From positions 124,001 to 188,000 of the forward strand of contig NZ_FMZU01000011.1 of the NCBI RefSeq assembly GCF_900101545.1: 64,000 nt of DNA. The letters run 5' to 3'. The position numbers and the translations under genes were made by a program. Positions 19,029-27,744 of the stretch are shown here, piece after piece (within the stretch, counting starts at the first letter, position 1; every line of letters begins with the position of its first letter). The notes beneath the pieces are model-generated. The model saw nothing but the letters and a program-made list of their open reading frames with translations, was not told the DNA's origin and ran no database searches. This stretch comes from Variovorax sp. CF079. GTDB taxonomy: Bacteria > Pseudomonadota > Gammaproteobacteria > Burkholderiales > Burkholderiaceae_C.

Positions 19029-21914
19029 TTACTTGGTCAGCACGAAGCCCTTGAGCTTGGCAAATGCGCCGTCGACCAGCGCCTTCTGCTGTTCCTGGTG
19101 CAGGTGCGAATAGCCGACCGCGGGCGACGCCGAGGCGGCGCGGCCCGAGTAGCCGAGCTTCTGGCCTTCCAGCATGTTCTCGTGGATGTAGTGCTGCACG
19201 AAGAACCAGGCGCCCTGGTTCTGCGGCTCGTCCTGGCACCACACCACGTCGACGAGGTTCGGGTACTTCCTGAGTTCCGCGGCGAAGGCCTTGTGCGGGA
19301 ACGGATAGAGCTGCTCGACGCGGATGATCGCCACGTCGTCGGCGCCCTTTTCCTCGCGCTTCTTCGCCAGGTCGTAGTAGACCTTGCCGGAGCAGGCGAT
19401 GAGGCGCTTGACCTTCTCGGCCTTCAGGTCCTTGTTGTCGGGAATGACGGTCTGGAAGCTGCCCTTGGTGAACTCGGACAGCGGCGAGGTCGCGTCCTTG
19501 TTCCGCAGCAGCGACTTGGGCGTCATGATGACCAAGGGCTTGCGCAGGTTGCGCACCATCTGCCGGCGCAGCACGTGGAAGATCTGGCTCGCGGTGGTGG
19601 GCTGCACGACCTGCATGTTGGCGTCGGCCGACAGCTGCATGAAGCGCTCGAGGCGCGCCGAGCTGTGCTCGGGACCCTGCCCTTCGTAGCCGTGCGGCAG
19701 CATCAGCGTGATGCCGTTGACGCGGCCCCACTTCACTTCGCCCGAGGCGATGAACTGGTCGATCACGACCTGCGCGCCGTTGACGAAGTCACCGAACTGC
19801 GCTTCCCAGATCACCAGCGTGTTCGGATCGTTCGACGCGTAGCCGTATTCGAAGGCGAGCACCGCCTCTTCGGAAAGGATGGAGTCGATGACGACGAAGG
19901 GCGCCTGGTTGTCGGCCACGTTCGAAAGCGGCACGTAGGTGCCCTCGTCGAACTTCTCGCGGTTCTGGTCGTGCAGCACGGCGTGCCGGTGCGTGAAGGT
20001 GCCGCGGCCGCTGTCCTCGCCCGAAAGGCGCACCGGATAGCCGCTGGCCACCAGCGAGGCGAAAGCCATGTGCTCGCCCATGCCCCAGTCGACGTTGACG
20101 TCGCCGCGGCCCATGGCCGCACGGTCGTCGAGCACCTTCTTGACCAGCGGATGCACGGTGAACTTTTCCGGCGCCCTGGTGATGCGCTCGGCCAGGCGCT
20201 TCCATTCCGCGGTGGGGATGGCGGTGTCGCCGGCGTCGGTCCACTTCTTGTTGAGGAAGGGGCTCCAGTCGACCGCGTACTTGCTCTTGAAGTTGGTCAG
20301 CACCGGATTGGTGGTGTTCTTGCCGGCGTCGAAGGCTGCGCGCTGCGTCTTCACCATGTCGTCGCCGAGCGTGTCGCCCAGGCCCTGGGCGCCCAGCTTC
20401 TCGGCATAGAGCTTGCGCGTGCCCGGGTGCGCCGCGATCTTCTTGTACATCAGCGGCTGGGTGAGCGAGGGCGTGTCCTGCTCGTTGTGGCCGAGCTTGC
20501 GGAAACAGATGATGTCGACCACCACGTCCTTCTGGAACTCCATGCGGAATTCGAGGGCGAGCTGGGTCGCGAGCACCACCGCTTCGGGGTCGTCGCCGTT
20601 CACGTGCAGCACCGGCGCCTCGACCATCTTGACGATGTCGGTGCAGTACAGCGTCGAGCGGCTGTCGCGCGGGTCGCTGGTGGTGAAGCCGATCTGGTTG
20701 TTGATCACGATATGGACCGTGCCTCCGGTGGAATAGCCGCGCGTTTCGGCCAGCGCCAGCGTCTCCATCACGACGCCCTGCCCTGCGAAGGCGGCGTCGC
20801 CGTGCACGATCACCGGCAGCACCTGCTTGCCGAGCGGGTCGGCGCGGCGGTCCATGCGCGCGCGCACGGAGCCTTCGACCACGGGGTTCACGATCTCGAG
20901 GTGCGAGGGGTTGAAGGCCAGGCTCAGGTGCACCGGACCGCCGGGCGTCGAAACGTCGGAGCTGAAGCCCTGGTGGTACTTGACGTCGCCGCTGGGCAGG
21001 TCTTCAGGCGCCGTGTGGTCGAACTCGGCGAACAGGTCGGCCGGCATCTTGCCGAGCGAGTTGACCAGCACGTTGAGACGGCCGCGGTGGGCCATGCCGA
21101 TCACGATCTCCTGCACGCCCTTGACGCCGGCCTGGCTGATCAGCTCGTCCATCGAAACAATGAAGCTCTCCCCGCCTTCGAGCGAGAAGCGCTTCTGGCC
21201 GACGTACTTGGTGTGGAGGAAGCGCTCCAGGCCTTCGGCCGCCGTCAGGCGTTCGAGGATGCGCTTCTTCTGCTCGGTGCTGAGCTTCGGGTTGGTCCGC
21301 GCGCTCTCGAGCCTCTGCTGCCACCAGCGCTTATGGTTCTGGTCGGTGGTGTACATGTACTCGACGCCCATCGTGCCGCAGTAGGTCTCGCGCAGCGCGT
21401 TGAGCAGGTCGCGCAAGGACATCGTGTCCTTGCCGAAGAAGGTGTTGCTCGTGTTGAACACCGTTTCGAGATCGGCATCGGTGAAACCGTAGAACGAAGG
21501 CTCGAGTTCCGGAATCGACGGGCGCTCCGCGCGCTTCAACGGGTCAAGGTCGGCCCAGCGGACGCCGACGTTGCGGTAGGCCGCGATCAGCTGCTGGACG
21601 GCGGTGCGCTGGCGGCCCAGCTCCGAATCGGCGCCGCTGGCCTGCACCACCCTCGTGGTGCCCTGCTTGGCGCGCTCGGCGAAGGCATTGATGACCGGCT
21701 GGTGCGGCACGTCGCGGGTGGTGCTGCCGTCGGTGGCGGGCACGTGCTGCAGCGCATCGAAGTACGAGCGCCAGTTGTCGGGCACGCTGCCGGGATTGCT
21801 GAGGTAGTTTTCGTACATCTCCTCGACATAGGGCGCGTTGCCGCCGAAGAGGTAGGTGTTGCCTTGGTAGGCGTGATAGACGGACGCGCCGGGCGTCGAC
21901 GATGAATCGCTCAT
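19029..21914 (-). CDS. sucA: 2-oxoglutarate dehydrogenase E1 component
   Basis: A 961-aa thiamine-diphosphate enzyme that decarboxylates 2-oxoglutarate and passes the succinyl unit to SucB. The N-terminus (LFGGNAPYVEEMYENYL) is the E1o SucB-binding segment. Also visible are the GMAHRGRLNVL active-site segment, the GDAAFAGQG ThDP/Mg motif and the C-terminal WCQDEPQNQGAW. Length is typical (E. coli about 933). It is the first gene of sucA-sucB-lpdA-zapE-coiled coil. A 6-bp-stem hairpin at 21930-21946 lies in its 5' leader. Confidence 0.97.
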   Translation of the reverse strand: MSDSSSTPGASVYHAYQGNTYLFGGNAPYVEEMYENYLSNPGSVPDNWRSYFDALQHVPATDGSTTRDVPHQPVINAFAERAKQGTTRVVQASGADSELGRQRTAVQQLIAAYRNVGVRWADLDPLKRAERPSIPELEPSFYGFTDADLETVFNTSNTFFGKDTMSLRDLLNALRETYCGTMGVEYMYTTDQNHKRWWQQRLESARTNPKLSTEQKKRILERLTAAEGLERFLHTKYVGQKRFSLEGGESFIVSMDELISQAGVKGVQEIVIGMAHRGRLNVLVNSLGKMPADLFAEFDHTAPEDLPSGDVKYHQGFSSDVSTPGGPVHLSLAFNPSHLEIVNPVVEGSVRARMDRRADPLGKQVLPVIVHGDAAFAGQGVVMETLALAETRGYSTGGTVHIVINNQIGFTTSDPRDSRSTLYCTDIVKMVEAPVLHVNGDDPEAVVLATQLALEFRMEFQKDVVVDIICFRKLGHNEQDTPSLTQPLMYKKIAAHPGTRKLYAEKLGAQGLGDTLGDDMVKTQRAAFDAGKNTTNPVLTNFKSKYAVDWSPFLNKKWTDAGDTAIPTAEWKRLAERITRAPEKFTVHPLVKKVLDDRAAMGRGDVNVDWGMGEHMAFASLVASGYPVRLSGEDSGRGTFTHRHAVLHDQNREKFDEGTYVPLSNVADNQAPFVVIDSILSEEAVLAFEYGYASNDPNTLVIWEAQFGDFVNGAQVVIDQFIASGEVKWGRVNGITLMLPHGYEGQGPEHSSARLERFMQLSADANMQVVQPTTASQIFHVLRRQMVRNLRKPLVIMTPKSLLRNKDATSPLSEFTKGSFQTVIPDNKDLKAEKVKRLIACSGKVYYDLAKKREEKGADDVAIIRVEQLYPFPHKAFAAELRKYPNLVDVVWCQDEPQNQGAWFFVQHYIHENMLEGQKLGYSGRAASASPAVGYSHLHQEQQKALVDGAFAKLKGFVLTK

Positions 21915-22081
21915 ATTCCGCTGACCTTCGCTTCCCTGTAGGAAGCATTAGCTGGTTTAAGAAACCTTCCGCGACACGGCTGAACCGGATGGCGGATGCG
22001 ACTGTGGCTGGGGAAGGGCCTGAGTACCCTGGCATTGTGCCATGGCAACTACGTGACGGCGGAAAGCGCCTTCGCAAGCCC

Positions 22082-23992
22082 TCAAGGGGATAGCGATCGC
22101 CTGATCTGCTGGAGGGCGCCGGGGTCTTCTATCGTGGTCAGGTCGCCCGGGTCGCGCTGTTCGCACACGGCCTGGATCGCGCGGCGCAGCAGCTTGCCGC
22201 TGCGCGTCTTGGGCAGAGCGCTCACGAAGCGCACGCGCGCGGGACGCGCCAGCGCGCCGAGCTGGTCGGCCACCTGCTTCATGATTTCCCCTTCGAGGAA
22301 AAGGGCTGCCTGGTCGTCGCCGAGCGCTGCACCATCCTTCGGCACCACGAAGGCCATCGCCACCTGCCCCTTGAGCGCATCGGCTACGCCGACGACCGCG
22401 ACTTCGGCGACCTTCGCATGGCCCGAGATCGCTTCCTCGATCTCGCGCGTGCCGAGCCGATGGCCGGCGACATTGATCACGTCGTCGGTACGGCCGAGGA
22501 TGTAGAAGTAGCCGTCCTCGTCGCGGATGCCCCAGTCGAAGGTGGAATACACCAGCTTGCCCGGCACGCTCTTCCAGTAGGTGTTGACGAAGCGCTCGTC
22601 GTCCTTCCACACGGTCTGCATGAAGCCCGGCGGCGTCGGCCCCTCGATCACCACCACGCCCTTCTCGTTGGCGCCGCTCAGTTCCTCGCCGGTCGCCTCA
22701 TGGAGGATCTTCACCTTGTAGCCGTACATCGGAACGCCGGGGCTGCCGAACTTGCTTCGCGTCTGCTCAACCCCGTTGGCCACCGTGAGGATGGGCCAGC
22801 CCGATTCGGTCTGCCAGTAGTTGTCGATGATCGGCACGCCCAGGCCCTCGCTGATCCAGCGCGCCGTGGGCTCGTCGAGCGGCTCGCCGGCCAGGAACAG
22901 CGCGCGCAGGCTCGAGAGGTCGTACTTCTTCAAGAGCGCCGGGTCCTGCTTCTTGAGCACGCGCACCGCGGTCGGCGCGCTGAACATCACGGTCACCTTG
23001 TATTTCTCCACCAGCCGCCACCAGATGCCGCCGTCGGGTTGCCGGTCGAGGCCCTGCGTGGGCAGGCCCTCGTACATGAGGGTCGCCATCCCCGCGATCA
23101 GCGGGCCGTAGACGATGTAGCTGTGGCCCACCACCCAGCCGATGTCGCTGGTCGAGAAATAGGTTTCGCCGGGCCGGCCGTCGAAGATGTGCTTCATGCT
23201 GGCGGCCAGGGCCACGGCATAGCCCCCGGTGTCGCGCTGCACCCCTTTGGGCCGGCCGGTGGTGCCGCTGGTGTAGATGGTGTAGCTGATGTCGGTCGCG
23301 TCCAGCCAGGTGCAGGGCACCTGCGCATCGCGGTGCTTCTCGACCAGCGCGGCCGCCAGATGGTCACGCCCTTCGGTCAGGGCCATCGGCGCCAGGCCGC
23401 GATCGACCAGCAGCACCGACTCGGGCTTGTGCGAGGACTGCCGGATCGCCTCGTCGAGCAGCGGCTTGTACGCAAGCACCTTGCCGCCGCGCGACCCGGC
23501 GTCGGCGCTGACGACGACTTTCGGCGTCGCATCCTCGATGCGCGAGGCCAGCGAGCCGCTGGCGAAGCCGCCGAACACCACGCAGTGGATCGCGCCCAAG
23601 CGCGCGCAGGCCAGCATCGCGAAGGCCGCCTCGGGAATCATCGGCATGTAGATCAGCACGCGGTCGCCCTTGCCGACGCCGAGCTCCATCAGGCTCGCCG
23701 CAAAACGCTGCACCTCGGCATGCAGTTCCTTGAAGCTGTAGCTTTTTTCGGTGCCGGTCTCGGTGGAAACGGCGATCAGCGCGGGCTGATCGCCGCGGGT
23801 GGCGAGGTGGCGATCGACCGCGTTGTGGCAGAGATTGGTCGTGCCGCCCGCGAACCAGCGCACGAAGGGCGCGTTAGAGGCATCGAGGATCTGCTGCGGC
23901 GGCGTTTTCCAGTCGATGAGCTTGGCCTGTTCGGCCCAGAAGGCCTCCGGCGCATCGATCGACTGGCGATAGAACTCTGCATAGCGGCTCAT
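22082..23992 (-). CDS. prpE: propionyl-CoA synthetase
   Basis: A 636-aa AMP-forming acyl-CoA synthetase. The adenylation motif YTSGTTGRPKGV, the DIGWVVGHSYI segment and the C-terminal PKTRSGK with Lys600 (the residue acetylated in Acs/PrpE) are visible. The N-terminus (YAEFYRQSIDAPEAFWAEQA) and FAGGTTNLCHNAVDRH fit PrpE better than acetyl-CoA synthetase. It activates propionate for the methylcitrate or methylmalonyl routes. No prpBCD genes are adjacent, so it stands alone. A GGAG lies 9 bp before the ATG. Acetate or acrylate use is possible. Confidence 0.9.
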   Translation of the reverse strand: MSRYAEFYRQSIDAPEAFWAEQAKLIDWKTPPQQILDASNAPFVRWFAGGTTNLCHNAVDRHLATRGDQPALIAVSTETGTEKSYSFKELHAEVQRFAASLMELGVGKGDRVLIYMPMIPEAAFAMLACARLGAIHCVVFGGFASGSLASRIEDATPKVVVSADAGSRGGKVLAYKPLLDEAIRQSSHKPESVLLVDRGLAPMALTEGRDHLAAALVEKHRDAQVPCTWLDATDISYTIYTSGTTGRPKGVQRDTGGYAVALAASMKHIFDGRPGETYFSTSDIGWVVGHSYIVYGPLIAGMATLMYEGLPTQGLDRQPDGGIWWRLVEKYKVTVMFSAPTAVRVLKKQDPALLKKYDLSSLRALFLAGEPLDEPTARWISEGLGVPIIDNYWQTESGWPILTVANGVEQTRSKFGSPGVPMYGYKVKILHEATGEELSGANEKGVVVIEGPTPPGFMQTVWKDDERFVNTYWKSVPGKLVYSTFDWGIRDEDGYFYILGRTDDVINVAGHRLGTREIEEAISGHAKVAEVAVVGVADALKGQVAMAFVVPKDGAALGDDQAALFLEGEIMKQVADQLGALARPARVRFVSALPKTRSGKLLRRAIQAVCEQRDPGDLTTIEDPGALQQIRRSLSP

Positions 23993-24480
23993 GGGCGTTG
24001 TCTCCAGTTCTGGCTTTGACTTGTCGTAGAAACTGAATTCATAATTATGAAGGCCGTGCTTGCAGCAGGCTGACAGGCAGTCGGACCACCTGGTGCGAGC
24101 AAATAGAGTGTAAGAACGCGAAATAGAAAAACTCAGCCCTGATGCCCGATTGAGACGACAAATTGAGTGCCAAACGTGGATCGGCAGATCCCTCAGCGCC
24201 CGAGCCCGAATGGCTCACTAGCTTCCCTCCCCCGCGCAGAGAAACTGCACAATCGGCCGACCGCTTCAGGGCATCCTTTGCGTCCGCTCAAGGGCGGCTA
24301 TGGGCCCACAGCGGCTGCTCAATCCTGTGAAGACCAGACGTTCGCCATTGAACAGCCGAGAACGCGCACCCCTTGGTTCGTAGCGCGTCCCCATGGGCAC
24401 AATTCGGAAGTCGAGGACCGGCTCACCGACTCTACCCATGGCATGGGCGAGCGCGATGAGGGCGAGATCACTGAATGCGG
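23993..24480. other. 488-bp stretch without a convincing gene
   Basis: Between the prpE start and the AraC-gene stop. The first 150 bp hold the prpE leader and a perfect 14-bp palindrome. Further on there is a 105-aa plus-strand open frame, but it has no recognisable motif and I do not call it. The G+C content is visibly lower than in the flanking genes, which suits the edge of an acquired patch. Confidence 0.6.
24038..24051. promoter_or_regulatory. perfect 14-bp palindrome upstream of prpE
   Basis: TTCATAATTATGAA, centred about 52 bp before the prpE ATG. It may be an operator, and on the prpE strand CATAAT is a 5/6 match to a -10 element. No matching -35 element is visible. The call is an inference. 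Confidence 0.4.
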
Positions 24481-25377
24481 CTAAGAAACCACATCGAACT
24501 GACGGCGGAAGTCGCCTGGCGTGCATCCTTCGATGCTGCGAAAGAACTTGGTAAAGTTGGTTGCCTCGTCGAAGCCAAGCCGCTGCGCGATGGCGGAAAT
24601 TGGCATCTCCGTGTGCACGAGCAGGCGCTTGGCTTCCAGCGCAAGGCGCGAAGCGATAAAGGCCTTCGCACCGACACCAGCCACCGCACTGCAGATGCGA
24701 GTGAGAGTCTTCTCGGAACATCCCATTGCATGTGCGTAGCGCGAAACGTGATGCCACTGATGCACCTTCGCGTCCAGAAGCCGTTTGAAAAGACGAAAGC
24801 GCTCCGGCACGTCGGACGATGTGCCGACGGACCGCTGTTGCTCAGCATGAAAGATGTGCAGCCGCGTCACGAGCGTTGCCAGTTCACTCTGGAGCAGCCA
24901 GTTCAGCAGCGGTTGTCGGGCGTCGAGCGCGCACTCGTACTCCATACGCGCGAGCGTGTCGGCAACGAACCGACGCGTCGACCTGTCGAGGCACAGATGA
25001 GCAGGAAGCGCATCGACCAGTTCAGGCATCTGAAGGCGCTCCTCGCCTTGCGAAGTCTGCAGCAGCTCGGGTCGGAACAGCAGGAGATTTGCGTCCCAAC
25101 GGCTTCCCGGGCCGAAGCGGTGTACCTGTCCGGGCCGGATGGTCAGCAGCGATCCAGCGCCACACTCGATGTGGCTGAAGTCCACCACGGCGCGGCATTT
25201 TCCGCGTCTGACACACACGAACATGTGGAAGTCGTAGCGGTGGTGACGCTGTAGGTGGGCACGGTCCACCCTTCGTCTCAGGTCCGACATCGAGAAGACC
25301 TCGAGATCCAGCGCCGTGTCGGCAGAGGGCCGATATTGGACCTGCTCGATATCGATGGATCTCGTTCTGTGTGGCAT
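24481..25377 (-). CDS. AraC-family transcriptional regulator
   Basis: A 298-aa regulator with an N-terminal cupin-like sensory domain (about 25-110; SLLTIRPGQVHRFG is the typical AraC-binding motif) and two helix-turn-helix units in the last 100 residues (YAHAMGCSEKTLTRIC, then ISAIAQRLGFDEATNFTKFF). It is divergent from the SnoaL-like gene and the oxidoreductase and probably controls them. ATG at 25377 is used; an internal ATG (MSDLRRRV) would shorten it by 28 residues. The effector is unknown. Its codon use is less GC-biased than that of the housekeeping genes. Confidence 0.92.
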   Translation of the reverse strand: MPHRTRSIDIEQVQYRPSADTALDLEVFSMSDLRRRVDRAHLQRHHRYDFHMFVCVRRGKCRAVVDFSHIECGAGSLLTIRPGQVHRFGPGSRWDANLLLFRPELLQTSQGEERLQMPELVDALPAHLCLDRSTRRFVADTLARMEYECALDARQPLLNWLLQSELATLVTRLHIFHAEQQRSVGTSSDVPERFRLFKRLLDAKVHQWHHVSRYAHAMGCSEKTLTRICSAVAGVGAKAFIASRLALEAKRLLVHTEMPISAIAQRLGFDEATNFTKFFRSIEGCTPGDFRRQFDVVS

Positions 25378-25519
25378 CGATCAATTGTCCGATATTCACC
25401 ATTGGGCAACCGACTTTGATCGTGTGGAACACGCCGGAAGATCGAACAATCCGGGGATACGAGTACCGGGCGGCCACCATGCCCGGGCCCCCATCCCGAT
25501 ATACAGTCCAAGGCGACCG

Positions 25520-26026
25520 ATGCAACCCACCCGACGCGTGCTCTTCTTGTCATCGGCCACCGCTGCAGCCTTTCTCATCGGCTGCGCTGCGCCTGGCAGG
25601 GAAACGTCCCCGGCAAGTGCAAACCGACAGTTCATAGCTCGCTTCGTGGAGTTCATCAACACCGCGGATCCACGGCTCGCCACAGAATTGGTTTCTCCGG
25701 ACGCCGTGTTCCACGTTCCTGGGCGTGCCGAACCCGTGCACGGGCCACAAGGCTACCTCGAGATCATCGAGATGATGCGCGGCGGTTTCCCCGACATTCG
25801 GTGGACTCTTGAGGAAACTGTCGTCGAAGGTGATGTCATCGCCGCGCGATTCACGATGCGCGGGACGCACCGCGGAGCCTTCTTCGGCGTGCCTCCTACA
25901 GGCAAGACAATTGCCGTGCAGGCGCTGAACTTCTATCGACTCTCGGCCGGGAAGATCGTCTCCGAGGTGGGGCAACCGGACCTCCTCGGACTGATGCAGC
26001 AAATCGGCGGGCTGCCGCGCTCCTGA
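25520..26026 (+). CDS. SnoaL-like (ester cyclase-type) lipoprotein
   Basis: A 168-aa protein. The first 22 residues look like a lipoprotein signal (RRVLFLSSATAAAFLIGC, Cys22). The remainder is a SnoaL/NTF2-like cone fold: SPDAVFHVPG, HGPQGYLEIIEMM, FPDIRWTLEETVVEGDVIAA and FFGVPPTGKTI are typical of the SnoaL-like polyketide cyclase/ester cyclase family. Most relatives are cytoplasmic, so an exported or lipidated form is uncommon. The substrate is unknown. It probably forms an operon with the quinone oxidoreductase 11 bp downstream and is divergent from the AraC regulator. Confidence 0.85.
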   Translation: MQPTRRVLFLSSATAAAFLIGCAAPGRETSPASANRQFIARFVEFINTADPRLATELVSPDAVFHVPGRAEPVHGPQGYLEIIEMMRGGFPDIRWTLEETVVEGDVIAARFTMRGTHRGAFFGVPPTGKTIAVQALNFYRLSAGKIVSEVGQPDLLGLMQQIGGLPRS

Positions 26027-26037
26027 GGCCGCACTTT

Positions 26038-27030
26038 ATGCAAGCGACCTGGTACGAAAAGCAGGGACCGGCGCACGATGTACTTGTTGTCGGCACGATG
26101 GCCGATCCGCAGCCCGGCCCAGGCGAAGTACGAATTCGCGTTCATGCCTCCGGCATCAACCCGGGAGACGTGAAAAAGCGCCAGGACGCTTTCGGGGTCA
26201 GAATGCCGTTTCCCCGCGTCATTCCACACAGCGATGGCGCCGGAGTCGTCGATCGGGTTGGCCCGGGGGTGCCGGCGTCTCGGATGGGGCAATCGGTGTG
26301 GTGCTACGGGGCGCAGAGCTACCGGCCGTTTGGTACAGCGGCAGAGTTCACCGTGGTTCCGGAAGCCCAGGCCGTGCCGTTGCCCCAGGGCGTGTCGTTC
26401 GAACAAGGGGCGTGCATCGGCATACCCGGGATCACGGCGCACCGTGCGGTTCACGCCGGCGGCCCGGTCGCCGATCGCACGGTACTTGTACAGGGCGGTG
26501 CAGGTGCGGTCGGCTTGTGTGCGGTGGGATTGGCGAGGCTGGCCAGGGCTCGCGTCATTGCCACCGTCCGGTCACAAGCCGACGTGGCTGCGGCGACAGG
26601 TGCGGGCGCCCACGAGGTTCTATGCGCCGACGGTCTGTCCGAGCAGGACATCGTCTCGGCTTTGCGCAAGGTCGCCCCACAGGGCATCGACCACATCGTC
26701 GAGGTTGCATTCGACGCCAACGTCAGCATCGATGTCGAGGTGCTGTCTTTGGGCGGTTCGATCGGAACCTATGCCGCCAGCCGATCGACACCGAGCATTC
26801 CTTTCTGGCCGCTCGTGTTCCAGAACACCCGCGTTTACTTTCTCGGCAGCGACGATTTCCCGAGCGAGGCGAAGGCGGCTGCCGCGCGCGACATCAACGC
26901 ATTTCTTAGTTCGGGATGGCCAGGCTTCAGCGTCGACCGCACGTTCACACTCGCGCAGATCGCCGACGCTCATGTGCAAGTCGAAGCAAGAGGGAGGCGT
27001 GGTCGGGTGGTTGTGCTTGTGCCGCGGTAG
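26038..27030 (+). CDS. NADPH:quinone reductase-like MDR oxidoreductase
   Basis: A 330-aa medium-chain dehydrogenase/reductase without structural zinc ligands. Visible are the N-terminal GroES-like domain (SGINPGDVKKR, IPHSDGAGVV), and a Rossmann motif VQGGAGAVGLCAVGLA at about 149-164 that binds NADPH. It is closest to the zeta-crystallin/QOR group, which reduces quinones or enals. It follows the SnoaL-like gene by 11 bp. Together with the AraC regulator the cluster may respond to a reactive compound, but this is inference. Confidence 0.9.
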   Translation: MQATWYEKQGPAHDVLVVGTMADPQPGPGEVRIRVHASGINPGDVKKRQDAFGVRMPFPRVIPHSDGAGVVDRVGPGVPASRMGQSVWCYGAQSYRPFGTAAEFTVVPEAQAVPLPQGVSFEQGACIGIPGITAHRAVHAGGPVADRTVLVQGGAGAVGLCAVGLARLARARVIATVRSQADVAAATGAGAHEVLCADGLSEQDIVSALRKVAPQGIDHIVEVAFDANVSIDVEVLSLGGSIGTYAASRSTPSIPFWPLVFQNTRVYFLGSDDFPSEAKAAAARDINAFLSSGWPGFSVDRTFTLAQIADAHVQVEARGRRGRVVVLVPR

Positions 27031-27145
27031 TTCATCTGATGCGTTGCCCGCCACGCGGGCTACTGCACGACTCGGAGGGCATGCCATGGTCCGAGCGACT
27101 GCTTCCCGCGTGACGGACATCGGTCAGCTCATGGCCGCCTGCCGT

Positions 27146-27574
27146 CTATCGCGGCGGAGACCAGCGGACGGTGAGTATGCATGCCGGCTGGACTCCAAAG
27201 GCGCGGTGGAAGAGGCCTGGACCCCATATGACAAAGTCACCATGGCGGCGCAAGGTGTGCGCCATGACATCCTGTGGCGCGAAGTCGGCGGTTACCGAGA
27301 ACTCAATCCTGAACTCGCTGGTCGGGCTCACCAAGACTGACATCGTCCTTCCGTCGCTCAGCGGCTTGAATTCGCCGTTCGGATTGCCTGCCGGATGATA
27401 GAACCACTTGACGCACAGCCCAGCAGCAGGTTCGTCGGCCGGTACGTGGCGGAGGTTGCCTGGCGCCCCCTTGGTCCAGTCGCTGAATCCGACAAACCAG
27501 CCGGTCTCATGGGTGTCCATATCGCCGGCGTTGCCGAACTCGACGTTCTGCGCGAGAAGCTGCTTCGATTGCAT
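27146..27574 (-). CDS. conserved-looking 142-aa protein, unknown function
   Basis: The reading frame is open further upstream to 27742, but the coherent part begins at MQSKQLLAQN. It contains THETGWFVGFSDWTKG, LCVKWFYHPAGNPNGE, TMSVLVSPTSEFRIEF and HTLRRHGDFVIWGPGLFHRA, that is, alternating beta-strand-like hydrophobic stretches with conserved-looking Trp and His, which suggests a small cupin-like beta fold. I have a memory of similar proteins mis-labelled as signal peptidase I; there is no Ser/Lys signal peptidase motif or membrane segment here. It faces the AraC/oxidoreductase cluster and may be part of the same patch. Confidence 0.6.
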   Translation of the reverse strand: MQSKQLLAQNVEFGNAGDMDTHETGWFVGFSDWTKGAPGNLRHVPADEPAAGLCVKWFYHPAGNPNGEFKPLSDGRTMSVLVSPTSEFRIEFSVTADFAPQDVMAHTLRRHGDFVIWGPGLFHRAFGVQPACILTVRWSPPR

Positions 27575-27744
27575 GCCAAATTCTGCATTCGAGTTGGACG
27601 TCTGGTTGTGGGCCGTTACCGGCTGTGGCGGCATTCTGCCCTGCGCGCGCCTTGGAATCGGAGGCCCCGCGCCCTGGCCGACACTGACCACCATGTGCGA
27701 CTTGCGCTGGTCGACGCTCTGGATGAGCTTGCCGATCTCCATGC

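Noticed and set aside
19017..21905. 962-codon open frame on the plus strand
   Set aside because: Antisense to sucA in the mirrored codon frame, with no recognisable domain.
21930..21946. Riboswitch or attenuator before sucA
   Set aside because: Only a 6-bp hairpin (gcttcc/ggaagc) without a conserved aptamer or T-run. Too little to claim regulation.
24167..24484. 105-aa plus-strand open frame in the prpE-AraC gap
   Set aside because: No motif, no ribosome-binding site and unusual composition. Not enough support to call.
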